This document shows, one piece after another, positions 50,236-58,976 of a stretch of 64,000 bases of DNA. The stretch is taken from contig NZ_JACHLI010000010.1 of the NCBI RefSeq assembly GCF_014204515.1, forward strand, positions 62,001 through 126,000, written 5' to 3'. The DNA is from Pseudomonas nitroreducens. GTDB taxonomy: Bacteria > Pseudomonadota > Gammaproteobacteria > Pseudomonadales > Pseudomonadaceae. The notes below the pieces were generated by a model. It ran no database searches. It saw nothing but the letters and a program-made list of their open reading frames with translations, and was not told the DNA's origin. The position numbers were made by a program, and so were the translations under genes. Positions within the stretch are counted from its first letter, which is position 1. Each line of letters starts with the position of its first letter.

Positions 50236-50694
50236 ATGCTCCGCCACCTGCTCGCCGCCAGCCTCGCCCTGGCGCTGTTCGGCTGCGCCACCCCGCCCGC
50301 TCCTTCCGTCCACACCACCAACCCCGCGAGTTCCACGCTGCAGGGCGACCCGACCCGGCCGGCGCAGGCGCAGTGGCTGCGCACCGAGTTGTACTTCGCG
50401 CTGGGCCAGGAGAACGGCAAGGAGAAGATCAGCGAGCAGCGCTGGCGGCAGTTCCTCGACCAGGAAGTGACGCCGCGCTTCCCCGACGGTTTCACCGCCT
50501 ATGACGCCTACGGCCAGTGGCGTGACCACGGCGCCGCGACGCCGGAGCGGCTGAGCACCAAGGTCATCGTGATCCTGCATGAAGACAGCGCGGCGCGCGG
50601 CCAGGACATCGAGGCGATCCGCCTGGCGTGGAAGCGCATTACCGGCGACCTCTCCGTGCTGCGCCTGTCGCAACCGGCGCAGGTCTCCTTCTGA
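50236..50694 (+). CDS. DUF3574 lipoprotein, copy 1
   Basis: 152 residues. Lipobox LALFGCAT gives a lipoprotein. The DUF3574 body carries LRTELYF, WRQFLDQEVTPRFPDG and GQWRDHG, with KVIVILHED after. Function unknown. Its TGA overlaps the speE start (TGATG), so the two are translationally coupled. The upstream spacer has an AT-rich patch (50133-50178) as likely promoter. A second copy lies at 51545. Confidence 0.78.
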   Translation: MLRHLLAASLALALFGCATPPAPSVHTTNPASSTLQGDPTRPAQAQWLRTELYFALGQENGKEKISEQRWRQFLDQEVTPRFPDGFTAYDAYGQWRDHGAATPERLSTKVIVILHEDSAARGQDIEAIRLAWKRITGDLSVLRLSQPAQVSF

Positions 50695-51560
50695 TGAGCG
50701 AGTTCCGCGAGACGCTGCATGAGGGTTACGCCCAGGCGCTGAGCATCGACGAACCGATCTACCAGGGCCACACCGGCCAGCAGGAAGTGCAGGTGTTCCG
50801 CAACCGGCGCTTCGGCCGCGTGCTGACCCTGGACGGTGTGCTGCAGACCACCGAGGCGGACGAGTTCGTCTACCACGAGATGCTCGCCCATGTGCCGATC
50901 CTGGCCCATGGCGCGGTGCGCCGGGTGCTGGTGATCGGCGTGGGCGATGGCGGCATCCTGCGGGAGATCGTGCGGCATGCCGGCATCGAGGAGATCGTCG
51001 CGGTGGAGATCGACCCACAGGTGGTCGAGTTGTGCCGCGAGCTGCTGCCGAATCATTCCGCCGGCGCGCTGGACGATCCGCGCCTGCGGCTGATCTATGC
51101 CGACGGCCTGGAATACCTCGCGCAGAGCCGCGAGACCTTCGACCTGATCCTTTGCGACTCCACCGATCCGGGTGGCCCGGCGGCCAGCCTGTTCACCGAT
51201 GCCTTCTACCGCAACTGCCAGCAGCGCCTGGGCAGCGGCGGCATCCTCGCCACGCAGAACGGCGTGCCCTTCCTCCAGCCGGAGGAGCTGGGCGGCACGG
51301 CACGGCGGCTGGCGGAGACCTTCGCCGACTGGGGCTTCTTCCACGCAGCGGTGCCGACCTACATCGGCGGCAGCATGGCCTTCGGCTGGGCGTCGAACAG
51401 CGAGAAGGTCCGCCGTACCGAGCTGGAAACCCTGCGCCAGCGCTTCGCCAGAAGCGGCCTGGTGACCCGTTACTACACCCCCGAGGTACACCAGGCGGCG
51501 TTCGCCCTGCCGCGCTACATGCTCGACCTGATCGAGGCCGGGCTTCAGCGCGACAGCTGA
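50694..51560 (+). CDS. speE: spermidine synthase
   Basis: 288 residues. It transfers an aminopropyl group from decarboxylated S-adenosylmethionine to putrescine. Rossmann motif VIGVGDGGILREIVRH (about 80), EIDPQVVELCRELLP, and the active-site loop LILCDSTDPGGPAASLF are as in SpeE. The ATG at 50694 overlaps the DUF3574 stop. Its 3' end overlaps the convergent DUF3574 copy 2 by 16 bp. No speD is adjacent. Confidence 0.93.
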   Translation: MSEFRETLHEGYAQALSIDEPIYQGHTGQQEVQVFRNRRFGRVLTLDGVLQTTEADEFVYHEMLAHVPILAHGAVRRVLVIGVGDGGILREIVRHAGIEEIVAVEIDPQVVELCRELLPNHSAGALDDPRLRLIYADGLEYLAQSRETFDLILCDSTDPGGPAASLFTDAFYRNCQQRLGSGGILATQNGVPFLQPEELGGTARRLAETFADWGFFHAAVPTYIGGSMAFGWASNSEKVRRTELETLRQRFARSGLVTRYYTPEVHQAAFALPRYMLDLIEAGLQRDS

Positions 51561-51997
51561 GGGTTGTCCAGGCGCTGCGGCGTCCAGTCCGGGTCGCGGG
51601 CGCGAACCGGGCTGCTGACCTGCAGCACCGCCGTGCCGAAGCGCTGCTTGAAGTCCGCGCCGATCTGCGCAAGGGCCTGGCGGGTGTAGGGATTGTCGGC
51701 GTGGATGAGGATCAGCAGCCGCGACGGCAGCTTCTCCGGCCCGCCACTGGGGCCGCGCCACTGGCCGTGCAGGTCGAGCCAGCTGAGGCCATCGGGAAAG
51801 CGCGGCGTCACCTCGCGGGCGAGGAAGTCCTCCCACTGCGACAGCTCCACCGCCTCCAGGTACAACTCGGTGCGCAGCATGCGCCGACCGCTCACCTCAC
51901 CGCTGGCACTGGCGGACGGTTCGTTGAGCCACAGCCCGACCAGCGCTGCCAGCAGCACCGCCACGGCGCCATTGCGCCAGAGTGCTTTCGCGCGCAT
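51545..51997 (-). CDS. DUF3574 protein, copy 2
   Basis: 150 residues with an N-terminal hydrophobic segment (NGAVAVLLAALVGLWLNEPS), signal peptide or anchor without lipobox. It shares with copy 1 LRTELY, W-X2-FL-X2-EVTPRFPDG and GQWR, then LLILIHADN. Start ATG 51997 shares one base with the permease stop, so it is coupled to the permease. It overlaps the end of speE tail-to-tail. Confidence 0.75.
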   Translation of the reverse strand: MRAKALWRNGAVAVLLAALVGLWLNEPSASASGEVSGRRMLRTELYLEAVELSQWEDFLAREVTPRFPDGLSWLDLHGQWRGPSGGPEKLPSRLLILIHADNPYTRQALAQIGADFKQRFGTAVLQVSSPVRARDPDWTPQRLDNPQLSR

Positions 51998-53373
51998 CAC
52001 ACGCCCTCCTCCGACCAACCTTCAGCGGTTACCGCTCGCGGCCGCAGAAGCAACTGCAGCAGCGCGCCCAGCGCCAGCACGCCGACGCCCAGCAGCGCGC
52101 CCCAGCCGACGTAGGCGACGCTGGAATACTGCATGTACAGGCACACGGCGAGGAAGCCCAGCGGCAGCCACGGATACAGCGGCACGCGGATCGGCCGCGG
52201 CACTTCCGGGTGGCGGCGGCGCAGTATGATCAGCGCCACGCTGCTCAGGCTGAGGAACAGCCAGTACACCGGCGTCATGTACTCCACCATGGTGTTGAAG
52301 CCGTGGCCGCTCCAGCCGCCGACGGCGATCAGCAACAGCGCCACCACGCCCTCAGCCAGCAACGCGGCGCGCGGCACGCCATGGCGCACATCCCAGCGGC
52401 CAAGCACGCCCAGCGCGGGAACGTCCCGTGCGGCGGCATAGGTGGTGCGGCTGCCGACGATCAGCGTGGAGTTGATGCTGGCAACGGCGGACACCACCAC
52501 CACCGCCATGATCAGCCCGATGCCCGGCGCGCCGAAGGCCAGCCCGAGCAACTCCAGTGCCGGCGCGCCGCTGGCAGCCAGGCCATCGAAGCCCAACCCG
52601 CGGATGAACGCCCAGTTCAGCGCCAGGTAGATCAGCAGCAAGGCGGCGAGCGCGCCGAGCATGGCGGTGAAGATGCCGCGGCGGTTGTCGCGCAGCTCCG
52701 CCGACAGCGTGGCCGCGTCGCTCCAGCCACCGAAGGCGAGGAATACGTAGATCAGCGCGGCGGAGAAGCCGGCGACGCCGACCTGCTCCGGCTGCACGGG
52801 TGCAACCGGCAGGGGCACGAAGCCGCGCCAGTCCAGCCACAATCCGGCGCCGACTATCCCCAGGAACCCCGCCGCCACCAGCGCCACCAATCCGGCCTGA
52901 GTGCCGAGGCTGACCCGCCAGCCGATCAGGTTGAGCGCCACCAGCGCGCTGACCAACCCGCCCGCCAGCAGCACGTTGCCCAGCTGACCGAGGCCGAGCA
53001 AGGCGCTGAAGTGATCGGCGAAGAGGAAGGCCATCAGCGCGATCCAGCCGGTGTGCAGGATGGCGAAGCGCGACCAGGCGAACAGGAAGCCCACGCGCTG
53101 GCCGTAGGCACGTTCGAGGAAGTGGTAGTCGCCGCCGGGATGGGCGAAGGCCGCGGCCATCTCCACGTAGCACAGGGCGCCGACCATCGACAGCAGGCCA
53201 CCGAGAATCCATACCCCGTAGAAGTATTCCTCGCCAACGTTGAGCGCCACGGTGGGCGCGGTCTTGAGGATATCGCTGGTGATCACCATGCCCAGCGTCA
53301 GCAGCAGCGCGTGGATCGCGCCCAGGTGCCGGCGCGGACCGGCCGGTTTGCCGGCGGCGAAGTTGTCAGCCAT
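51997..53373 (-). CDS. APC-superfamily amino acid/polyamine permease
   Basis: 458 residues, about 12 transmembrane segments. The substrate-site region of TM1 reads LGMVITSDILKTAPTVALN and TM6 region FLAFGGWSDAATLSAELRDN, typical of APC transporters. ATG 53373 has GGAG 7 nt upstream. It is coupled to DUF3574 copy 2 and lies between speE and a TonB receptor. Given speE next door a polyamine or its precursor is possible, but the substrate is not shown by the sequence. Confidence 0.83.
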   Translation of the reverse strand: MADNFAAGKPAGPRRHLGAIHALLLTLGMVITSDILKTAPTVALNVGEEYFYGVWILGGLLSMVGALCYVEMAAAFAHPGGDYHFLERAYGQRVGFLFAWSRFAILHTGWIALMAFLFADHFSALLGLGQLGNVLLAGGLVSALVALNLIGWRVSLGTQAGLVALVAAGFLGIVGAGLWLDWRGFVPLPVAPVQPEQVGVAGFSAALIYVFLAFGGWSDAATLSAELRDNRRGIFTAMLGALAALLLIYLALNWAFIRGLGFDGLAASGAPALELLGLAFGAPGIGLIMAVVVVSAVASINSTLIVGSRTTYAAARDVPALGVLGRWDVRHGVPRAALLAEGVVALLLIAVGGWSGHGFNTMVEYMTPVYWLFLSLSSVALIILRRRHPEVPRPIRVPLYPWLPLGFLAVCLYMQYSSVAYVGWGALLGVGVLALGALLQLLLRPRAVTAEGWSEEGV

Positions 53374-53421
53374 GAGTCGGCTCCGCAAAGACAGCGGGGC
53401 CGCGTTGCGGCCCCCCTCTGG

Positions 53422-55803
53422 TTAGAACGAATAGCTCGCGCGGGCGTAGTAGTACGCACCGTTGGAGCCGATCGGCGAGAGCACGTCGTACGGCAGGTTG
53501 CCGCCGTAGTTGATCTCCGAGCTGGAGCGTTCCGGGTAGTTGTCGGTGAGGTTGTTGCCACCCACCGCCAGGCTGAACTGCGGGGTGAACTTGTAGGCCA
53601 CCTCGGCATCCAGCTGCCATACCGCGCCGTAGGTCTGCTCCGGGTGGTAGCCGTCGCCGAAGTCGAACACGCGGGTGGTTTCGCCCTGCCGGGTCAGGCG
53701 ACCGAGCAGGTTCCACTGCGCGTCGCTCCAGGTGGTGGTGAGGACGAAGCGGTCCTTCGGCGCGGCGTCGGTGAGGGTGTTGCGCTCCTCCACGCCCACC
53801 AGCGCGTCCTCGCCGATGCCCAGGTTGCTGAGCTGTTGCGGCGTGGCCTTGGTGCTGCGCACCTTGGTGTGGTTGTAGGTGTACGCGGTGGTCACGCCCA
53901 GTTGGCCGCCAACCAAGGGCTGGTGGTAGTTGAGCACCAGCTCGGCGCCATCGGTGCGAGTGTCGGCGGCGTTGGTGAAGAAGTTCACGTCGTGCACGCC
54001 GGCCACGCCGAAGTTGTCCTGGATGAACTGCTCCATGGCATCGCTGCCGATGCGCTGGGACAGGGTGATGCGGTCATCGACGTCGATGCGGAACACGTCG
54101 AAGGACAGGTCGAAGCGCTCGTTGAGCTGGGCGGTCAGGCCCAGGCTGAAGTTCTTCGAAGTCTCCGGGTCGAGCTTCTCCGCACCCAGCGCACGGGCGA
54201 TGGGGTCGTTCACCGAAAGCACGCGGATATCCGTGAGCGTGCCGCCGTCGCCGAAGTTGCTGGTGGTGTTCTGGAAGCCCACCTGCGCCAGCGAGGGCGC
54301 ACGGAAGTTGGTGGACGCCGCGCCGCGCAGGGCCAGTACCGGGGTCAGCTGGTAGCGCCCGCTGAGCTTGCCGGTGAGCTTGCTGCCAGCATCGTCGTAG
54401 CGTTCCCAGCGGGCGGCGGCATCGACGAAGAAGTCGTCGGTGAGATCGCCCGACAGGTCCACATAGGTGCCGAAGACGTTGCGGTCGATGTCCACTTCTT
54501 CGCTGGGCCGCAGGCCGTTGGCGCCGTCCGCGCCGACCCCGAAGTACGAGGCTTCGTCGCCGGCAGTGGTGATGTAGTTTTCGTAGCGGTACTCGCCGCC
54601 GACTGCCAGCACGAAGGGCCGCCCTGCCAGGCTCAGCTCGCGGCTGAGGTCGAGGTTGGCGACGCTCTGGCGCAGTTCGTAGTCGCCAGTATCGAACTTC
54701 GTTGGCGTGTCATCGCCCAGCGAGGCGTTGAGGGTGCGCCGGGTCGAGGATTCGAAGCGGTTGCGGCCGTGGGTGACGCTGGCGTCGTAGTCCCAGGTGT
54801 CGGCCAGCAGGCCCTTGTAGCCGAGCGTCGCGGAGAGGTCGGTGTTGTCACCCAGGGACTGCGGCAGGTAGCCGTTGGGGTAGATCTCCGGATGCTCGTC
54901 CGGGTAGCGGTAGAACTCCGCGCCGGTGGTGTGGCGCTCGTTGTACAGGCCGAAGGAATACAGCTTGCCGCTGCCCAGCGCGAGGTCACCGTTGAACCAG
55001 GCGTTGACGTCGCGCGCCAGGCCGTCGCCCATCACGTAGTTGCGCTGCCCGGGCGTGTCGGCGAAGCCGTCGTAGCCGGCGCGGTTGGTCGGCTCGCGGT
55101 TGATGAACTCGGCGCCGCCGCGGATGAAGCCGTCCTCGCCCAGGCGGGTGCCGGCCTTGGCCGCGGTGTAGGAGTTCTGCCCGTCGGTGGTGGTCTTGCC
55201 GATGGCGTCCTGGTGGGTGTGGTAGGCGCCGTAGCTGGTGGTCACCTCGCCGCCTTCGGGGGCGTCGTCGAGGATGATGTTGATCACCCCGGCGATGGCG
55301 TCGGAGCCGTACTGCGCACCGGCGCCGTCACGCAGCACTTCGATGCGCTTGATGGCGCTGATGGGGATCGAGTTGAAGTCCACCGGCGCAGTGCCGCGGC
55401 CGATCTTCGACGAGTCGTTGACCAGCGCCGAGGTGTGCTGGCGCTTGCCATTGATCAGCACCAGCACCTGGTCCGGGCTCATGCCGCGTAGCTGGGCGGC
55501 ACGCACATGGTCGGCGCCACCGGAGTTGGACTGACGCGGGAAGTTGAAGGACGGCAGCAGCGTCGCCAGCGCCTGGCCCAGCTCGCCGCCGACGGCGCCG
55601 GTGGACTTCAGGTCATCGGCGGTGAGCACATCCACCGGCACGGGGGAGTCCAGCAGGGTGCGGTGGTTGCCACGGGTGCCGGTGACCAGCACGGTTTCCA
55701 ACTTGGTGGTGGCCTCGGGGGTCGACGAGCTGTCGTCGGCGTGCGCGGAGGCCTGGGCGATGACCGAGGCCACCGCAACGGCAATAAGGGAACGGGATAA
55801 CAC
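53422..55803 (-). CDS. TonB-dependent outer membrane receptor
   Basis: 793 residues. Signal peptide VLSRSLIAVAVASVIAQASAHA; TonB box region KLETVLVTGTRG; plug domain with QLRGMSPDQVLVLINGKRQ and VLRDGAGAQYGSDAIAGVIN; 22-strand barrel ending in aromatic YYYARASYSF. The start is GTG 55803, with AGGAG 8 nt upstream. The plug lacks hallmarks of a named siderophore class. The neighbouring molybdoenzyme and ABC importer suggest a small organic substrate, but this is not proven. Confidence 0.92.
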   Translation of the reverse strand: MLSRSLIAVAVASVIAQASAHADDSSSTPEATTKLETVLVTGTRGNHRTLLDSPVPVDVLTADDLKSTGAVGGELGQALATLLPSFNFPRQSNSGGADHVRAAQLRGMSPDQVLVLINGKRQHTSALVNDSSKIGRGTAPVDFNSIPISAIKRIEVLRDGAGAQYGSDAIAGVINIILDDAPEGGEVTTSYGAYHTHQDAIGKTTTDGQNSYTAAKAGTRLGEDGFIRGGAEFINREPTNRAGYDGFADTPGQRNYVMGDGLARDVNAWFNGDLALGSGKLYSFGLYNERHTTGAEFYRYPDEHPEIYPNGYLPQSLGDNTDLSATLGYKGLLADTWDYDASVTHGRNRFESSTRRTLNASLGDDTPTKFDTGDYELRQSVANLDLSRELSLAGRPFVLAVGGEYRYENYITTAGDEASYFGVGADGANGLRPSEEVDIDRNVFGTYVDLSGDLTDDFFVDAAARWERYDDAGSKLTGKLSGRYQLTPVLALRGAASTNFRAPSLAQVGFQNTTSNFGDGGTLTDIRVLSVNDPIARALGAEKLDPETSKNFSLGLTAQLNERFDLSFDVFRIDVDDRITLSQRIGSDAMEQFIQDNFGVAGVHDVNFFTNAADTRTDGAELVLNYHQPLVGGQLGVTTAYTYNHTKVRSTKATPQQLSNLGIGEDALVGVEERNTLTDAAPKDRFVLTTTWSDAQWNLLGRLTRQGETTRVFDFGDGYHPEQTYGAVWQLDAEVAYKFTPQFSLAVGGNNLTDNYPERSSSEINYGGNLPYDVLSPIGSNGAYYYARASYSF

Positions 55804-56173
55804 GCGAAATACTCCTGTCTCGCTTAAAGAGCGCCACTCGCCGTTGGCGGCGAGTCCGGAACTCCGCTTTTTGGGTTCTTTTGACTTGAGCGGTTGGTGT
55901 CGGAAGTCCGGAAACCGCGAGCCACTGTTCCCCCTCAGGGTGGAGAAGACAGTGCTCGGGAAAGCGCTCCAGGTGTCACGGCCGGTCACTCTTCGTGATG
56001 AGCGAAAAGGCGCGGCTCTCGGTATCGCGGGTCGTCCCTGACCCGATGGGGAAGGCCTCATCCTAGCTAGTGGCAGAATGCTTTTAAACGAATAAAAAAT
56101 GCTTTGTTTATAACCACTTGCAGTGTTCGTCGAGCAACAGCGCCAAGTGTTTTCCCAGCAACAGCCGTTGTGC
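55804..56173. promoter_or_regulatory. long leader and promoter region of the TonB receptor gene
   Basis: 370 bp without a gene. The AT-rich stretch 56075-56117 (AGAATGCTTTTAAACGAATA) is the likely promoter, leaving a leader of about 250 nt. Close to the start is a perfect stem ACTCGCCG-TTGG-CGGCGAGT (55836-55855), about 20 nt upstream of AGGAG. I recognise no known riboswitch. Confidence 0.45.
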
Positions 56174-56839
56174 TCAATCGAAGGCCTTGCGCTCCCATTC
56201 GTCCTCGGGAATATCCAGCGCCACGCCGGAAAAACGCTCCTCGCGATGCGGGTCAGCCTCGTTGTGGAAGCCGTTGCGCTCCCAGAATCCGGGACGATCC
56301 GTGTCGCTGAAGTGCAGCTCGCGCAGCCACTTCGCGCTCTTCCAGAAATAGCGCCCGGCGATCACCAGCCGCAGCGGCCAGCCATGCACCGGGGTGAGCG
56401 GTTCGCCGGCGTAGTGCGTGGCGAGCAGGCTGTCTTCGCGCAGCAGGTCCTGCAGCGGCAGGTTGGACTCGTAGTCGTGGTCGGCGTAGGCCATGACGAA
56501 GCGCCCGGTCGGCTGAACGCCATAGTGTTCGAGCAAATCGCCAAGGTGCACGCCGCGCCAGGCGGTATCGAACTTCGACCAGCGCGTGACGCAGTGAATG
56601 TCGCAGACCAGCTCGCGCTGCGGCAGCGCCAGCAGGTCGTCCAGGCTCAGTTCCAGTGGCCCTGGCAACGCACCGGACAGGCGCAGGCGCCAGGTCGCGC
56701 GGTCATAGCTGGGCACCTCGCCTTCATGCAGGATCGGGAAGCGCTCGGTCAGCACCTGCCCCGGCGGCAGGCGCGCGCCGTAACGCGGGTCGCCCTTGGG
56801 CGAGCGCGCCTTCTTCAGGCGCCCGGCCTTGTCATGCAT
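56174..56839 (-). CDS. sulfite-oxidase-like molybdopterin oxidoreductase
   Basis: 221 residues of the Oxidored_molyb fold. The molybdenum-ligating cysteine is in VCDIHCVTRWSKFDTAWRGV (about residue 82), followed by HDYESNLPLQDLL and GWPLRLVIAGRYFWKSAKWL. No Tat signal, so the enzyme is cytoplasmic, and the C-terminal dimerisation domain of true sulfite oxidases is absent. It is 19 bp from the ABC substrate-binding protein gene, in the same operon, so it may act on the imported compound. Confidence 0.85.
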   Translation of the reverse strand: MHDKAGRLKKARSPKGDPRYGARLPPGQVLTERFPILHEGEVPSYDRATWRLRLSGALPGPLELSLDDLLALPQRELVCDIHCVTRWSKFDTAWRGVHLGDLLEHYGVQPTGRFVMAYADHDYESNLPLQDLLREDSLLATHYAGEPLTPVHGWPLRLVIAGRYFWKSAKWLRELHFSDTDRPGFWERNGFHNEADPHREERFSGVALDIPEDEWERKAFD

Positions 56840-56858
56840 CGTCCAATCCTCAGAATCC

Positions 56859-57914
56859 TCAGTTCGCCAGCGGAATCCAGGGGGCCTGTGCGACCTTCTG
56901 CGCCTCGCCGAACGCCGGCACCTTGCGCGCCAGGTCGCGGACGTTCTTCACGTCCAGGTCGAGCAGCTGCTGGCGGGTAATCAGGGTCGGCGGCACCAGC
57001 ACCTGCTCACCGGGATTCTCCCCGGCGATGCGCAGCGCCAGGCTGCGCACGCTGATGGCCCCGGCGACTTCCGGGTTGACCGCGGCGGTGGCGCTCCAGG
57101 CGCTGCCCTGCTCCTTCATGATCTGGATGTCGGCGGTGGAGATATCGGCGCTGTAGATCTTCACCTGCTTGCCCAGCCCGGCTTCGTCCACGGCGATCTT
57201 CACGCCCTTGGCGAACTCGTCGAACGGCGCGAAGAACACGCTGATGCCGGGGTTGGCGCGCAGCACGGCGCTGGCCTGGTCGGCCACCGAGTTGGCGATG
57301 GGCGCATTCAGCGTGCCGAAGCGCGCCTTCTCGACGATGCCAGGGTTCTCGGCCTTCACCTGGCGCCAGATTTCGTCGCGGCGCTCCATGGGGGTAAAGC
57401 CGTCGATGTACACATAGCCGGCCTCGAAGGCGTTGCCGTTGTCCTGCAGCACCTGCTTGAGCGCCAGGCGCGCCAGTTCACGATGGTCCTGCTCGACGCG
57501 GGTGATGCGCGGGTCGTTCACGTCGACGTCGAAGGTCACCACCTGGATGCCCTTGGCCAGGGCCTTGTCGATGGAGTCCTTGAGGGTTTCGGCCAGCCCC
57601 AGCTGCACGATGATGCCGTCCACGCCCAGGTCGATGGCCTGCTCCAGCATCTCGCGCTGGGTGGCCGCCTGCTGGCGGGCGTCGAACACGCGCAGCTTCA
57701 CGTCCAGCGCGTTGGCCTGCTTCTCCACGCCGCGCAGGTAGGCCTCGGGGAAGTCGCCGGAGAACAGGTAGCCGACCAGGGCGATCTGCACGCCGCCCTT
57801 GTCGAAGGGCGCCGGTGCACCGGGCAGCCCGGCAGCGACGGCGGTGGCTGCGGCGGATAACAACAGGCCGGCGGCGAACAGCGCGCGCAAGGATTTGGCG
57901 GGGGTGAATTTCAT
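56859..57914 (-). CDS. ABC importer substrate-binding protein (ribose-type)
   Basis: 351 residues. The signal peptide ends near SAAATAVAAG. The fold is Peripla_BP_4 (VQIALVGYLFSGDFPEAYLR, AIDLGVDGIIVQLG, GIQVVTFDVDVNDPR, VYIDGFTPMERRDEIW). It would deliver a sugar-like or other polar solute to the permease encoded 25 bp upstream. ATG 57914 is chosen because it starts the signal peptide. Substrate unknown. Confidence 0.88.
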   Translation of the reverse strand: MKFTPAKSLRALFAAGLLLSAAATAVAAGLPGAPAPFDKGGVQIALVGYLFSGDFPEAYLRGVEKQANALDVKLRVFDARQQAATQREMLEQAIDLGVDGIIVQLGLAETLKDSIDKALAKGIQVVTFDVDVNDPRITRVEQDHRELARLALKQVLQDNGNAFEAGYVYIDGFTPMERRDEIWRQVKAENPGIVEKARFGTLNAPIANSVADQASAVLRANPGISVFFAPFDEFAKGVKIAVDEAGLGKQVKIYSADISTADIQIMKEQGSAWSATAAVNPEVAGAISVRSLALRIAGENPGEQVLVPPTLITRQQLLDLDVKNVRDLARKVPAFGEAQKVAQAPWIPLAN

Positions 57915-57939
57915 CCGTTGAATCTCCGAAAAAGTGCGA

Positions 57940-58962
57940 TCAGCGCCCACGGCGGGCCAGACCGAAAGTGAACATCAGGGCCGAGACCAGCACCGCGCCC
58001 TTGACGAAATCCTGGGCGTAGTAAGGCGCGTTGAGCATGGTCAGGCCGTTGAGCAAGGTGGCGACCAGCACCGCGCCGACCAGGGTGCCGAAGGCATTGG
58101 GCTTCTGCGCACCGAGCACGGCGAAGCCGATCAGCGCGGCGCCCAGGGCATCGAGCACCAGCCCGTTGCCGGAACTGACGTCACCGCGCCCCAGGCGCGC
58201 TGCCAACAGCAAGCCACCCAGCGAGGCCAGCAACGCCGAGAGCACGTAGGCGAGCAGCTTGTAGCGCTCCACCGCCGCCCCGGCCAGGCGCGCGGCCTGC
58301 TCGTTGCCGCCGATGGCGTAGAACAATCGGCCCGGCCGCGTGCGTTCGAGGAACAGCCAGACCAGCAGCGCGCAGCCGAGCATGATCACCACCGGCACCG
58401 GCACGCGGTCCCACAGCTGCGCGCGGCCCAGGGCGAGGAACCCGGTGGCGAAGGCGCCCGGCGCTTCATCGCCATTGGCCAGGGTCATGCCGACGGCAAT
58501 GGAGCGGCCGCCGGTGGGAATCAGCTGCACGCCGACCACCAGGAACATGCTGCCCAGGGTGGCGAGGATGTCCGGCACGCCCATGCGCACGATCAGCCAG
58601 CCATTGAGCAGCCCGACCAGGGTGCCCAGGCCGAGGCTGATGAGGATCGCCGCCAGCGGCCCCCAGTCCAGCACCACCATCACGTAGCTGGCGCTCATCA
58701 GGCTCAGCGCGGCGACTGCGCCGATGGACAGGTCGAGCCCGCCCACGGCCATGCTCAGGGTCACGCCCAGGGCCAGCAGCGCGACGATGGACACCGACTG
58801 CAGCACCAGGAACAGGTTGCCGACCCGCAGGAAGGCCGGTTCCAGCAGGGCGAACACCAGCACCAGCAAGGCCAGCAGCAGGAGCAGCGCGTAATGGATG
58901 AGGAAGTCGAGCAGGCGTGCGACGGGTGAGGTCGCCGGGCTGCCCACGGCAGTTCTAGACAC
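57940..58962 (-). CDS. ABC importer permease (RbsC-like)
   Basis: 340 residues with 8-10 membrane segments. RbsC-type signatures: LGVTLSMAVGGLDLSIGAVA, GTLVGLLNGWLIVRMGVPDI, and GTLVGAVLVATLLNGLTML near the end. The start is GTG 58962, with AAGGAG 6 nt upstream. It lies between the ATPase and the binding-protein gene. A single permease gene implies a homodimer. Confidence 0.88.
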   Translation of the reverse strand: MSRTAVGSPATSPVARLLDFLIHYALLLLLALLVLVFALLEPAFLRVGNLFLVLQSVSIVALLALGVTLSMAVGGLDLSIGAVAALSLMSASYVMVVLDWGPLAAILISLGLGTLVGLLNGWLIVRMGVPDILATLGSMFLVVGVQLIPTGGRSIAVGMTLANGDEAPGAFATGFLALGRAQLWDRVPVPVVIMLGCALLVWLFLERTRPGRLFYAIGGNEQAARLAGAAVERYKLLAYVLSALLASLGGLLLAARLGRGDVSSGNGLVLDALGAALIGFAVLGAQKPNAFGTLVGAVLVATLLNGLTMLNAPYYAQDFVKGAVLVSALMFTFGLARRGR

Positions 58963-58976
58963 GCACGGCTCCTTTT

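Noticed and set aside
51982..55491. A 1169-codon plus-strand open frame
   Set aside because: It lies opposite the APC permease and TonB receptor, both with clear motifs, and its translation is low-complexity His/Gln/Ala-rich.
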